Shown one piece after another: positions 38,809 to 47,604 of a stretch of 64,000 bases of DNA (the stretch's first letter is position 1; every line of letters begins with the position of its first letter). Made by a program: the position numbers and the translations under genes. The stretch comes from an uncultured Clostridia bacterium (GTDB lineage: Bacteria; Bacillota; Clostridia; TANB77; CAG-508). The DNA is taken from positions 52,564 to 116,563 of the forward strand of contig CAPOZU010000005.1 of NCBI GenBank assembly GCA_948676835.1, given 5' to 3'. The notes beneath the pieces are model-generated. The model searched no databases. It was not told where the DNA came from and saw nothing but the letters and a program-made list of their open reading frames with translations.

Positions 38809-40071
38809 ATGAAAATAAAAGTTGGTGTGTTTTTTGGAGGAAACTCTGTAGAACACGAAATATCAGTAATTACTATGAATCAAGCAATTTCAAGCTTAAA
38901 TCCTGAAAAATATGAAATTGTTCCTATATATATTGCTAAAAATGGAGTAATGTATACAGGTGATGATTTATTAGATTTAGAATCATTTAGAGATATGGAA
39001 GTTTTATTAAAAAGATGCTACAAAGTAGCTGTTATAAATGATGGAAAAGGTGTAAAAGTTGTTAGAACACCAGCTCCATGGATTGGAAGGAGAGTTTTAA
39101 ATACAATAGATGTTGCATTTCCAATTGTTCATGGAACAAATTGCGAAGATGGTACAATAGCAGGTTTTGTAACTCTACTTGGTTTACCTTTTGTAGGACC
39201 AGATATAATGGCTTCTAGTATTGGAATGGATAAAATTTTACAAAAAAAAGTTTTAAAAGAATCAGGTATTCCAGTAGTAGATTTTCATGCTTTTTATTCT
39301 GTAGAATACGTAAAAGATGAAGAAAAAATATTAAAAGAAATTGAAGAAAAAATTGAATATCCAATGATAGTAAAACCGGGAAATTTAGGCTCAAGTGTTG
39401 GAATTAAAAAAGCTAAAAATAAACCAGAACTTGAAGAAGCAATTGAATTTGCAATGGAGTTTGCAGATAGAGTAATAGTTGAAAAGGCAGTTGAAGATTT
39501 AAAAGAAATTAATTGCTCAGTTATTGGAAATCAAGAGAAGCAACAAGCATCAGTATGTGAGGAACCATTCTTTTCAGATGAAATATTAAGTTATGCAGAT
39601 AAATACATAGGCGATGGAAAATCAAAAGGTGGAACTATAGGTGGAGCAAAATCTGTTCCTTCTAAAACAGGAATGAAGGCTGGAGGTGCAAAAGCAGGAG
39701 AAAATCAATTTTCAAACAAAAAAATTCCTGCAGATATAAGTAAAGAAAAAACAGAAGAAATTCAGGGCTTAGCAAAAGATGTATTTAACATTTTAGGATG
39801 TAATGGTGTTGCTAGAGTTGATTTCTTAATTGATAATAAAACAGATAAGGTATATGTAAATGAAATAAATACAATTCCAGGTGCTCTATCATATTATTTA
39901 TGGGAAGCTACTGGTAAAACATTTGAACAAGAACTAGATGAAATTATAGAACTTGCTATAAAAAGACAAAGTGATAGAGAAAAATTAACTTTCTCATATG
40001 ATCAAAATATCCTTGCAATGCAAGGTGGAAGCAAGGGTGCTAAAGGTACAAAAACAATGAAAAATAAATAA
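38809..40071 (+). CDS. ddl: D-alanine--D-alanine ligase with enlarged loop, 420 aa
   Basis: The ATG follows TGGAGG. ATP-grasp features are clear: GGNSVEHEISV at the N-terminus, HGTNCEDGTIAG, the KPGNLGSSVGI ATP loop, ARVDFL and NEINTIPG. The enzyme condenses two D-alanines in the cytoplasm for peptidoglycan. At 420 aa it is longer than the usual 300-370. The extra length is a Gly/Lys/Ser-rich insert in the omega-loop region (about nt 39600-39730, between KYIGDG and KKIPADI) and a basic Gly-rich tail. It is last in an operon with the MurF-like ligase. Confidence 0.9.
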   Translation: MKIKVGVFFGGNSVEHEISVITMNQAISSLNPEKYEIVPIYIAKNGVMYTGDDLLDLESFRDMEVLLKRCYKVAVINDGKGVKVVRTPAPWIGRRVLNTIDVAFPIVHGTNCEDGTIAGFVTLLGLPFVGPDIMASSIGMDKILQKKVLKESGIPVVDFHAFYSVEYVKDEEKILKEIEEKIEYPMIVKPGNLGSSVGIKKAKNKPELEEAIEFAMEFADRVIVEKAVEDLKEINCSVIGNQEKQQASVCEEPFFSDEILSYADKYIGDGKSKGGTIGGAKSVPSKTGMKAGGAKAGENQFSNKKIPADISKEKTEEIQGLAKDVFNILGCNGVARVDFLIDNKTDKVYVNEINTIPGALSYYLWEATGKTFEQELDEIIELAIKRQSDREKLTFSYDQNILAMQGGSKGAKGTKTMKNK

Positions 40072-40079
40072 TTTTTACA

Positions 40080-40125
40080 AAAGATGTAGATTTTTAAAAT
40101 AAAGTCTACATCTTTAAAATTTTAT
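40080..40125 (+). terminator. Terminator-like hairpin after ddl
   Basis: AAGATGTAGA pairs with TCTACATCTT around a 14-nt loop, followed by an A/T-rich tail. Confidence 0.65.
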
Positions 40126-40146
40126 ATAATTTTATTGATAAAAAAC

Positions 40147-40175
40147 TTCACAAAAAAAAATGAACATGATATAAT
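40147..40175 (+). promoter_or_regulatory. Promoter of the DnaJ-like gene
   Basis: TTCACA (40147-40152), a 17-nt spacer and TATAAT (40170-40175). No CIRCE-type repeat (GCACTC-N9-GAGTGC) is seen near it. Confidence 0.65.
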
Positions 40176-40212
40176 CAAATAGAATTTTTAGAAGAGTTCG
40201 GGGGATGTTGAA

Positions 40213-41100
40213 ATGATATTTAAAGATTATTACAAAATATTAGGTTTACAAACAAATAAAGTAAGTGGGGCAGAAATAAAATCGGCTTATAGAGAGCAAG
40301 CCAAAAAATATCATCCAGATATCAACCAAAGATACGAAGAACGCTTTAAGGATATAAATGAAGCATATAGAGTATTGTCTGATGGAATTAGCAAAAGAAA
40401 ATATGATAGAATGTGGCATAGAAATGTTGGACGAGCTAATTCATCTTATGAAGAAAGCAAAAGAAGTAAAGATTCAATTTCTAGCGACTTTTTTAATATG
40501 TTTTTTGGAACAGCGGAAAATAAAGATGTTTCAAAGAAGAAAGTTAAGAAAGAAGTTGCTACAAAAGGCGAAAATATCGAAACAGAAATTAATATTTCAA
40601 TAGAGGATGCATTTAGAGGAAAAGAGCAAACAATAGGAGTAAGAACTGTTGAAGGAAACTTAAAAAAATTTAAAGTTCAAGTTCCTGCTGGAATTCAAAA
40701 CAATGAAAAAATTAGAATTGTTGGACAAGGTAAACAGGGAAAAGCCGGAGGAAAAAATGGCGATTTGTTTATAAGAGTAAAAATTAAAAATGATGAGAAA
40801 TTTACTCTTGATGGATATAATATAAAAACAAACTTGTACTTAACACCTTGGGAAGCTGCTCTTAGTACAAAAGTTACTATAAATGGTATAAATGAAGATG
40901 TTTCTGTTTATGTTCCAGCTGGTATTCAAAGTGGCGAAAAAATAGAAATCGAAAATAGAGGATATAAAGATGGAAAAGGTGGTAGAGGAAAATTAATTTT
41001 AGATACTAAAATTATGATTCCTAAAAACCCTAAAGAAGAAGTTTTAGAACTATTCAAAAAAATGGATGAAATGTCAAATTTTAATCCAAGAAATAGTTAA
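40213..41100 (+). CDS. DnaJ-type co-chaperone without zinc finger (CbpA-like), 295 aa
   Basis: The ATG follows GGGGGA. A J-domain covers residues 1-68 with the essential HPD motif (KYHPDIN). A linker follows, then two DnaJ C-terminal substrate-binding domains (about 110-285) with V-P-A-G-I-Q repeated in each (VQVPAGIQNNEKI, VYVPAGIQSGEKI). The Cys-rich zinc finger of classical DnaJ is absent. It would stimulate the ATPase of DnaK and help fold or hold client proteins. It stands alone, away from dnaK/grpE. Confidence 0.88.
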   Translation: MIFKDYYKILGLQTNKVSGAEIKSAYREQAKKYHPDINQRYEERFKDINEAYRVLSDGISKRKYDRMWHRNVGRANSSYEESKRSKDSISSDFFNMFFGTAENKDVSKKKVKKEVATKGENIETEINISIEDAFRGKEQTIGVRTVEGNLKKFKVQVPAGIQNNEKIRIVGQGKQGKAGGKNGDLFIRVKIKNDEKFTLDGYNIKTNLYLTPWEAALSTKVTINGINEDVSVYVPAGIQSGEKIEIENRGYKDGKGGRGKLILDTKIMIPKNPKEEVLELFKKMDEMSNFNPRNS

Positions 41101-41119
41101 CATAAATACAGCAAAATGA

Positions 41120-41148
41120 TTGACTTTTAAGTTTTATTAAGATATAAT
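41120..41148 (+). promoter_or_regulatory. Promoter of the coupling-protein operon
   Basis: TTGACT (41120-41125), a 17-nt spacer and TATAAT (41143-41148), about 70 nt before the first gene. Confidence 0.72.
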
Positions 41149-41220
41149 TATTATGTTATTTAATAAACTCAAAAGAAAAAAACACATTTGTAACAAACTT
41201 TTATAAGGAGAGTAAAATAA

Positions 41221-41748
41221 ATGGTTGAAGATAGTTTACAAGGAAAATATTTTAGTATTACAGATCCACAAGATATACGTACTGTAATATATCAGGTAAA
41301 TAGGACAGAAAGAGAATTTGCAAAAAATGGTCCTAAATATACAGTTGAAAGATTAGAATATTCGGAAGAACTTATTGGAGCAAATAACAAAAAAACATTT
41401 TTTGTTAATAATCCTGCACCAGAAGGAAATCCACTCGTAATATTATCTTTTACAAAAGATAAGGTTGTAGTTAACATGGGATTTTTAGATTATGATATAG
41501 TAAAAATCTCAAAGAAACCTATGCCTATGAAATTTAAAACTTTGTACAATGAAGAAGAAACAGAATACAAAGATTTTGCATATACACCAAATATGAAAAG
41601 ACCTATTTCTATAATAGATCCAGATACTGGTGAAGAAGTAAAACCGATTTTATATTTTGATGAAGAAGCAAATGAAGTTAAAGGAAAATGTAAGCTTAAG
41701 CCTTACAAAAAATATTTTGCGTTTGAAATTAGAGAAGGAAAAAAATAA
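41221..41748 (+). CDS. Conserved-looking hypothetical protein, 175 aa, in coupling-ATPase operon
   Basis: The ATG follows AAGGAG. The product is soluble, without signal peptide or membrane helix, rich in Lys, Glu, Pro and Tyr, and contains the segment IDPDTGEEVKPILYFDE near the C-terminus. I do not recognise a family. It is the first gene after a good promoter and is followed on the same strand by two small genes and a VirD4-like ATPase, so a part in that system is the only hint of function. Confidence 0.6.
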   Translation: MVEDSLQGKYFSITDPQDIRTVIYQVNRTEREFAKNGPKYTVERLEYSEELIGANNKKTFFVNNPAPEGNPLVILSFTKDKVVVNMGFLDYDIVKISKKPMPMKFKTLYNEEETEYKDFAYTPNMKRPISIIDPDTGEEVKPILYFDEEANEVKGKCKLKPYKKYFAFEIREGKK

Positions 41749-41786
41749 AATATAACGACGATAGAGCCGAAAGGAGAAATTAGAAT

Positions 41787-42173
41787 ATGGCAGAGACTAA
41801 AGCTTCAAATGGAGTTAGTGGAAATAATAAGAAAAGGGTAAGTGCAGCAGTGGAAGAAGTTCCAATGGATGAAATTAATAAACATGTTGTAAAATTTACA
41901 GGTGGAAATGAATTATATGTAGATTATGTTGGATTTGAGCCAACAACAGAAAGAATAACAACACAAGAAGACGGAACAGGAAGTAGCTCAGATACAGCAG
42001 CTGCAGCAAAACCAGCTAAAGCAGGAGATTTTACAAGAGTAGATGGTTCAGGTTCAAAACCATTATCAGATGTTCTAAAAGCATGTGTTATTCTTAAAGC
42101 TAAAAAGACTAAAACAAAAGCTAAGGATGTTGAAAAGGAAGAAGAACCAAATATTGATGATGCACAAAAATAG
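41787..42173 (+). CDS. Small charged protein with Ala/Lys-rich linkers, 128 aa, unknown
   Basis: The ATG follows AAAGGAG. The central part (about residues 25-55) looks folded (VVKFTGGNELYVDYVGFEP); the ends are low-complexity, rich in Ala, Lys, Ser and Glu. There is no membrane segment. It lies 38 nt after the 41221 gene and 38 nt before the coupling ATPase gene. It may be an adaptor for that ATPase, but nothing in the sequence proves it. Confidence 0.55.
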   Translation: MAETKASNGVSGNNKKRVSAAVEEVPMDEINKHVVKFTGGNELYVDYVGFEPTTERITTQEDGTGSSSDTAAAAKPAKAGDFTRVDGSGSKPLSDVLKACVILKAKKTKTKAKDVEKEEEPNIDDAQK

Positions 42174-42211
42174 TTCTTACCTAAATTATACTTATGAAAA
42201 GGTGATATAGA

Positions 42212-42712
42212 ATGGGATTTTTTGAAAAAATAAAAACGGCTATAAGAAAAATAAGAGTAAAACTTATTGTAGGCCTTGTAATAGTAATAATTGTCCTAAT
42301 TTGGGGAGGTGCTCCACTAGCATATGGAGCTGCACATGCAAAAAACGTTCCAGTAGAAATTAATTTTGATTGGGAAGTTTTTTTTGAGAAGTTATTTGCT
42401 GGATTACAAAATCCAATGAAAGCACTTACTTCATTAAACTCTGTACCAAATGGTGGACTTTATTTTTGGAATATAACTAAATTCTTTATGGGTGTTTATG
42501 CACTTGCAGCTCTTATAGGTATAACAAGAGCATATCCAAAACACGAATACCAAGATATTGAAAATGGTTCAAGTGATTGGAGTGAAGGCGGAGAGCAATA
42601 TAAAGTATTAAGCAAGAAAAAAGGTATTGTTCTTGCAGAAAAGAATTACTTACCAGTAGATAAACGTGGTAACGTAAACGTACTTGTTGTACGGAGGTTC
42701 TGGTGCTGGTAA
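42212..42712 (+). CDS. N-terminal part of VirD4/TraG-type coupling protein, cut by frameshift, 166 aa
   Basis: The ATG follows AAAGGTG. Residues 18-36 and about 85-105 are membrane helices, as in the N-terminus of T4SS coupling proteins. The frame should continue through NVNVLVV into the Walker A motif GGSGAGKS, but an extra base, best explained as the C at 42692, shifts it to R-R-F-W-C-W and a stop. The rest of the protein is the ORF at 42684-44237. Together they make about 675 aa, the normal size for the family. Confidence 0.7.
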   Translation: MGFFEKIKTAIRKIRVKLIVGLVIVIIVLIWGGAPLAYGAAHAKNVPVEINFDWEVFFEKLFAGLQNPMKALTSLNSVPNGGLYFWNITKFFMGVYALAALIGITRAYPKHEYQDIENGSSDWSEGGEQYKVLSKKKGIVLAEKNYLPVDKRGNVNVLVVRRFWCW

Positions 42713-44237
42713 ATCAGCTTCATTCGTTATACCAAATGCTTTACAGCTATTAGGTTCTTATGTATTTACAGATCCTAAAGGAGAACTTTATGATAAAACA
42801 GCAGGTTATTTTAGAGCAAAAGGATATGATGTAAAAGTATTAAACTTAGTACATCCTCAAAACAGTGATGGATATAACCCTTTACATCATATTAATAATG
42901 AAATAGATGTCGATATTATTGCAAACACAATAGTAAAAGGGCAAGGTGATGGAAAAAGCTCAGATCCATTCTGGGACGATATGTCAGAAATGTTAATGAA
43001 GGCTCTAATTTATTACTTAAAATCTACAAGACCACCAGAAGAGCAAAGTTTGGCAAGTTGTTCAGAACTTGTAAGAACTGCAAATAGTAATGGTGGAGAT
43101 AACCTACTTACAAACTTAATGAATCAATTACCACTAGACCATCCAGCTAGAATGTACTATAAAAACATAGAAATGTTACCAGATAAAACTTTTGGTTCTG
43201 TACTTGGTACATTACAATCAAAACTTGGTAAATTTGATTCAAAGGAAATTGCAGAAGTTACATCAACAGATACAATTAACTTTACAGAAATTGGTAACAA
43301 GAAAACAGCCGTATTTGTTATTTCATCAGATACACATACAGCATATGACTTCTTATTAACAATATTCTTCTCACAAATGATACAACAGTTATATGATTTT
43401 GCTGATGTTAAGGGAGGAGAGCTTCCTGTACCTACATATTTCATACTAGATGAGTTTGCTAACATTGGACAAATACCAGATTTTGATAAAAAGATTTCTA
43501 CATCAAGAAGTAGAAAAATATCATTCAGTGTTATTTTGCAGAACTTAGATCAGTTAGAGGCAGTTTACAAAGAAGCTTATGAAACAATCATAGGTAACTG
43601 TGATACTCACCTTTTCCTTGGATCTAACTCACAAAAAACAGTTGAATACTTCTCAAAAGCATTAGGTGAAAAAACAATAACAAGAGATAATATTTCTGTT
43701 AATAAAGATAGAGAAGACTGGAAACAAGGTAAGAGTGAATCTGACCAAGTTATGGGTAGAGCTCTTATGACACCAGATGAATTAAGAAGAATGGATAATG
43801 ACCTTTGTATTATTTATGAAAAAGGTATAAAACCAGTTAAAGCTAATAAATATTACTACTTCAAATATCCAGAAGGAAAGCTTGTTACTAAATTTAAAAC
43901 TGATCATAACGATGTTCATGTTGAAAGAGGAGTTTGGAGAAAATTCAATCCATATAATCCTTATGTTGAAGGAGATGAAAACTCTGGAACAGGAACAACA
44001 GGAGGTGCAGCAGCATCACTTGAATCATTAGATGATTTATTTGCTGATGAGGCTGATGAAATGAATGTTCCAAGTCCTATGGATAATGCTTCGAATTCAG
44101 CTCCTAAAACAACAGCTCAAGCAGCTCCTTTAGATCCTGCTGAAGAAGAAAAAAGACAAGCAGAATTAATAGATATTCAAAAAGAATTGGAAGCCAAATT
44201 TGATGAGTTATTCGGTTCAATAGATTCAGACGATTAA
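42684..44237 (+). CDS. VirD4/TraG-type coupling ATPase, C-terminal part
   Basis: This frame holds the ATPase: Walker A GGSGAGKSASFVIPN, the family motif FTDPKGELYD, Walker B FILDEFANIGQIPDF, and SVILQNLDQLEAVY. Such hexameric ATPases bring DNA or protein substrates to a type IV secretion channel. The C-terminal 100 residues are an acidic tail. The start of the true protein is at 42212; the two parts are separated by a one-base frameshift at 42692. No relaxase, VirB4 or other transfer gene is in the window, so its partner machinery is elsewhere or missing. It could pump protein rather than DNA. Confidence 0.82.
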   Translation: MLYGGSGAGKSASFVIPNALQLLGSYVFTDPKGELYDKTAGYFRAKGYDVKVLNLVHPQNSDGYNPLHHINNEIDVDIIANTIVKGQGDGKSSDPFWDDMSEMLMKALIYYLKSTRPPEEQSLASCSELVRTANSNGGDNLLTNLMNQLPLDHPARMYYKNIEMLPDKTFGSVLGTLQSKLGKFDSKEIAEVTSTDTINFTEIGNKKTAVFVISSDTHTAYDFLLTIFFSQMIQQLYDFADVKGGELPVPTYFILDEFANIGQIPDFDKKISTSRSRKISFSVILQNLDQLEAVYKEAYETIIGNCDTHLFLGSNSQKTVEYFSKALGEKTITRDNISVNKDREDWKQGKSESDQVMGRALMTPDELRRMDNDLCIIYEKGIKPVKANKYYYFKYPEGKLVTKFKTDHNDVHVERGVWRKFNPYNPYVEGDENSGTGTTGGAAASLESLDDLFADEADEMNVPSPMDNASNSAPKTTAQAAPLDPAEEEKRQAELIDIQKELEAKFDELFGSIDSDD

Positions 44238-44246
44238 TAAATTTTC

Positions 44247-44276
44247 AAAGAGTAAGAGAAATCTTACTCTTTTTTT
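44247..44276 (+). terminator. Terminator of the coupling-ATPase operon
   Basis: AAAGAGTAAGA pairs with TCTTACTCTTT around a GAAA-type loop and is followed by a T-run. Confidence 0.9.
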
Positions 44277-44484
44277 ATTTAGTAGGAAAGTCCTCCAGAC
44301 ATCCTACTAAATAAAGCTTTCGGCAATATTTGCACACAAAATTATTTTATAATTTTGGCGCAACGAACAAAGAAGTGGACAATTCAGTAAAGCTTTGTCT
44401 TTTTCAACTTAAATATTGTCCACTTTTGTTCTATATGTAGAAAATAAATTCTGATATTTTAGCAAATGATTGTTCGCTAAAATA
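44276..44484. repeat. Cluster of four inverted repeats in a gene-free stretch
   Basis: After the terminator the 309-nt gap contains four further perfect stems: 44276-44287 with 44302-44313 (12 bp), 44337-44345 with 44349-44357 (9 bp), 44373-44383 with 44415-44425 (11 bp) and 44455-44463 with 44476-44484 (9 bp). No ORF is present. The last one abuts the -35 box of the next promoter. It may be a structured RNA, a decayed mobile repeat or a set of operators. Confidence 0.55.
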
Positions 44485-44513
44485 TTGACTATATTTTATA
44501 CCTATGATAAAAT
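44485..44513 (+). promoter_or_regulatory. Promoter of the yhaO-yhaN-like operon, with operator-like repeat
   Basis: TTGACT (44485-44490), 17 nt and TAAAAT (44508-44513). The inverted repeat 44455-44484 touches the -35 box; its centre (44463-44476, CAAATGATTGTTCG) partly resembles a Firmicute LexA box, CGAAC-N4-GTTCG, with the right half exact. Confidence 0.6.
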
Positions 44514-44546
44514 TATAAAACTTAAAAAGAGAAAGAAGATGGTAAA

Positions 44547-45620
44547 ATGAGATTTGTACATATTGCTGATATGCATTTTGATGCACCATTTACTTCTTTA
44601 AATCCTAAGGAAGGATTAGGAGATAAAAGAAGATTAGAACAAAGAAATGCATTTAAAAGAGTTATAGAATATATTAAAGAAAATAAAATAGAATATTTGT
44701 TGATTTCAGGAGATTTATATGAACATGAATATGTAAAAAAATCTACAATAGATTATATTGTAAAATTATTTAATGAAATACCAGAAACAAAAATATTTAT
44801 ATCTCCTGGTAACCATGATCCATATATCAAGAACTCTTATTATAATACTTATGAATTTGGAGATAATGTATATATTTTTAGAAATTCTAATATAGAAAGA
44901 TATGAAGATGAAAATGTAAATATTTATGGGATGGCATTTAATGAATTTTATATGAATGAGTCTCCTTTAGAAAATATTGTATTACCATATTCTAATAAAC
45001 CAAGTGTATTGCTTGCACATTGCGATTTAAATGGATCAAAGGATAAAGAAGGATTTTCATACAATCCAATATTAGAATCTAAGCTTAATTCTATTGGCTT
45101 TGATTATTGTGCAATTGGGCATGTTCATAAAAATAATATAAGTAATCAAAATAGAATATATTATCCTGGATCTACAATTTCTTTAGGATTTGATGAACTT
45201 GGAAATCATGGAATGATAGTTGGAGAAGTAACTAAAGATAAATTTAATATGACGTTTATAGAGCTTGATGAGAGAAATTTTGAAGAACTTATAATTACTG
45301 TAGATGAAATTTATTCAAAAGAAGAATTAATAGAAAAGATTTTAAATTATTCTTATAATGAAATGACAATGTATAAAATTATTTTAGCTGGAAATAGAAA
45401 TTTTGAAATAAATACAAGAGATATATTAAGAGCTGTTTCACAAACTAATATATTAAAAGTAAAAGATAAAACAAAATTAAATTATAATTTAGAAGAACTA
45501 TCAAAACAAAACAATCTAAAAGGTATTTTTATAAAAGAAGTTTTAAATATGTATAATCAAGGATTATGCACAGAAGAGGAATACCAAAAGGCTATAGAAA
45601 TTGGACTAGAAGCAATGTAA
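44547..45620 (+). CDS. DNA repair exonuclease, YhaO/SbcD-like metallophosphoesterase, 357 aa
   Basis: Metallophosphoesterase motifs occur in order: ADMHFD (residues 7-12), SGDLYE, GNHD and GHVH, which bind two metal ions. The family cuts DNA ends together with an SMC-like ATPase, as Mre11 does with Rad50. The partner ATPase gene begins 15 nt downstream. The first motif is D-M-H rather than D-x-H with small residues, which is normal variation. Confidence 0.85.
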   Translation: MRFVHIADMHFDAPFTSLNPKEGLGDKRRLEQRNAFKRVIEYIKENKIEYLLISGDLYEHEYVKKSTIDYIVKLFNEIPETKIFISPGNHDPYIKNSYYNTYEFGDNVYIFRNSNIERYEDENVNIYGMAFNEFYMNESPLENIVLPYSNKPSVLLAHCDLNGSKDKEGFSYNPILESKLNSIGFDYCAIGHVHKNNISNQNRIYYPGSTISLGFDELGNHGMIVGEVTKDKFNMTFIELDERNFEELIITVDEIYSKEELIEKILNYSYNEMTMYKIILAGNRNFEINTRDILRAVSQTNILKVKDKTKLNYNLEELSKQNNLKGIFIKEVLNMYNQGLCTEEEYQKAIEIGLEAM

Positions 45621-45634
45621 AGAGGTGAGAAAAT

Positions 45635-47515
45635 TTGAGAATAAATAATTTTAAAATAAATGGATTTGGAAAATTGCAAAATAAAGAAATAGAATTACAA
45701 AATGGAATAAATGTTATATTAGGTGAAAATGAGTCTGGAAAATCAAGTATGTTAAAGTTTATCTCAAGTATGTTTTATGGAGCTTCAAAAAATAAAAATG
45801 GAAAAGATATTTCAGATTTTGATAAATATAAGCCATGGAAAACAGAAGAATTTTCAGGAAAAATAAATTATACTTTAGATAATGGAGAAACATTCGAAGT
45901 ATATAGAGAATTCAAAAAGAAGAATCCTATTATATATAATTCAAGTAAAGAAGATATTTCAAAAAAATTTAAAATAGATAAAACAAAAGGAATAGAATTT
46001 TTTGAAGAACAAACAGGAATTGATGAAGAAACATTTTACAGTACAGCTATATCAGAGCAAGAAGGATTAAGGCTTAGCAAGTCAAGTCAAGCAAGCATCA
46101 TACAAAAAATTAGTAATTTAATTTCATCAGGTGATGATAATATTTCATTTAAGAAATCTATGGATAAAATAAGTAAAATGCAAAATGAAGAAGTTGGAAC
46201 AGAAAGAACATCACAAAGACCAATAAATATCATAGATAGCAAGATTCGTAAATTAATAGATGAAAAATTAAGCTTAGAAAGCTATAAAGAAAACATATAT
46301 GATAATTCATCAGAAAAAGAACGCCTAAGTATAGAAATTAAAGAAGATGAATATAAAAAAGAGTTTTTAAAAGAAATAAAAAGTAAATTAGATAATAATA
46401 GAATAAAAAATGCAGAAATTAATTTTAATAAAAATTTAGAGAAAGAATATAATAACAAAATTAGTGAACTAAACAAAAAAATAAGTAATAATAATATAGA
46501 TGAAAACTATGAAAAAATAAATTTTAAAAATTATTATATCTCACTAATTGTTTTATTTATAGTTTTTGTAGTATTACTAATAGCTTCACCTTCTAAATTT
46601 TCTGCTATAATTCCAGTAATTCCAATGATAATAATAATATACAAAATATTGAAAGACAGAAAATATGCTTCAGGTATGAAATTAACACGAGAAGAATCAG
46701 TTAGTAAAATAATAAATGAAATAGAAGTTCTAAAACAAAATAAAGAAACTCAAAGAAGAGAAGCTGAAGAAAAAGAGGATAAATTAAATCAAGAAATAGA
46801 AAAGGATAGAGAAGAACTAATTTCAAAATATAAAAATAATATAAGTATAGGATATATTGAAGATTTTTTAGGTAAAAATTATGATGAAATAAATAAAGAA
46901 ATAGAACTTAAAGAAAATAGGATAAATACATCTAAATTTAGAATGCAAACAATGGAAAATAATACCAAAGAAATTAATTCTAAGATAGAAAGTTTAGCAA
47001 ATATTGAAGAAGAATTGATGGGAGCAGAAGAAGAAAGAGACGAATTAATATCATTAAACAAATCATATAATATAGCTAAAGAATGCTTAGAGAAAGCTTA
47101 TGCTCAAGTAAAAGAAAATATTAGCCCTAAATTTACTCAAAATTTGTCAGACATAATTTCAAAGATTTCTAATAATAGATATAAAAATGTTACTATAACA
47201 GATAGTGAAGGTATAAATGTAGAAATAGACGACGGTAGATATATATCAGCTTCTAGATTAAGTGTTGGAACAATAGATCAAATGTATCTATCATTAAGAT
47301 TAAGTGCTTTAAATGAAGTTTCAGATGAAAATATGCCAATAATTTTAGATGAGGTGTTTGCGTATTTTGATAATGATAGATTAACTAATATTTTACGATA
47401 CATACAAAATAATTTTAAAGATAATCAAATTATTATTTTTACATGTTCAGATAGGGAAAAAAATGTTTTAGATAATTTAAAAATAGATTATAATTTAATA
47501 AACCTTGAAAAATAG
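45635..47515 (+). CDS. YhaN-like SMC/Rad50-type ATPase with central membrane helices, 626 aa
   Basis: The start is TTG at 45635, 6 nt after AGAGGTGAG. Walker A is GENESGKSS (residues 30-38) and the signature/Walker B region near the end reads SVGTIDQMYLSLR and ILDEVFAYFD. Long coiled-coil arms flank two hydrophobic helices near residues 300-345, as in B. subtilis YhaN. It should work with the nuclease encoded just upstream in double-strand end processing, perhaps at the membrane. Confidence 0.84.
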   Translation: MRINNFKINGFGKLQNKEIELQNGINVILGENESGKSSMLKFISSMFYGASKNKNGKDISDFDKYKPWKTEEFSGKINYTLDNGETFEVYREFKKKNPIIYNSSKEDISKKFKIDKTKGIEFFEEQTGIDEETFYSTAISEQEGLRLSKSSQASIIQKISNLISSGDDNISFKKSMDKISKMQNEEVGTERTSQRPINIIDSKIRKLIDEKLSLESYKENIYDNSSEKERLSIEIKEDEYKKEFLKEIKSKLDNNRIKNAEINFNKNLEKEYNNKISELNKKISNNNIDENYEKINFKNYYISLIVLFIVFVVLLIASPSKFSAIIPVIPMIIIIYKILKDRKYASGMKLTREESVSKIINEIEVLKQNKETQRREAEEKEDKLNQEIEKDREELISKYKNNISIGYIEDFLGKNYDEINKEIELKENRINTSKFRMQTMENNTKEINSKIESLANIEEELMGAEEERDELISLNKSYNIAKECLEKAYAQVKENISPKFTQNLSDIISKISNNRYKNVTITDSEGINVEIDDGRYISASRLSVGTIDQMYLSLRLSALNEVSDENMPIILDEVFAYFDNDRLTNILRYIQNNFKDNQIIIFTCSDREKNVLDNLKIDYNLINLEK

Positions 47516-47533
47516 GTAAAATTAGGTTATAAT
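47505..47533 (+). promoter_or_regulatory. Promoter of prfA
   Basis: TTGAAA (47505-47510), 17 nt and TATAAT (47528-47533), overlapping the end of the preceding gene. Confidence 0.68.
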
Positions 47534-47604
47534 ATAAATGTTGCAGTTTAATAATGAAAAGGCAACTTTATAAAATAATTTATAATAAAAAGGAAGAGGT
47601 TTTT

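Noticed and set aside
41120..44276. Integrative conjugative element
   Set aside because: Only the coupling ATPase is present; no relaxase, integrase, VirB4-like ATPase or attachment repeats were seen around it.
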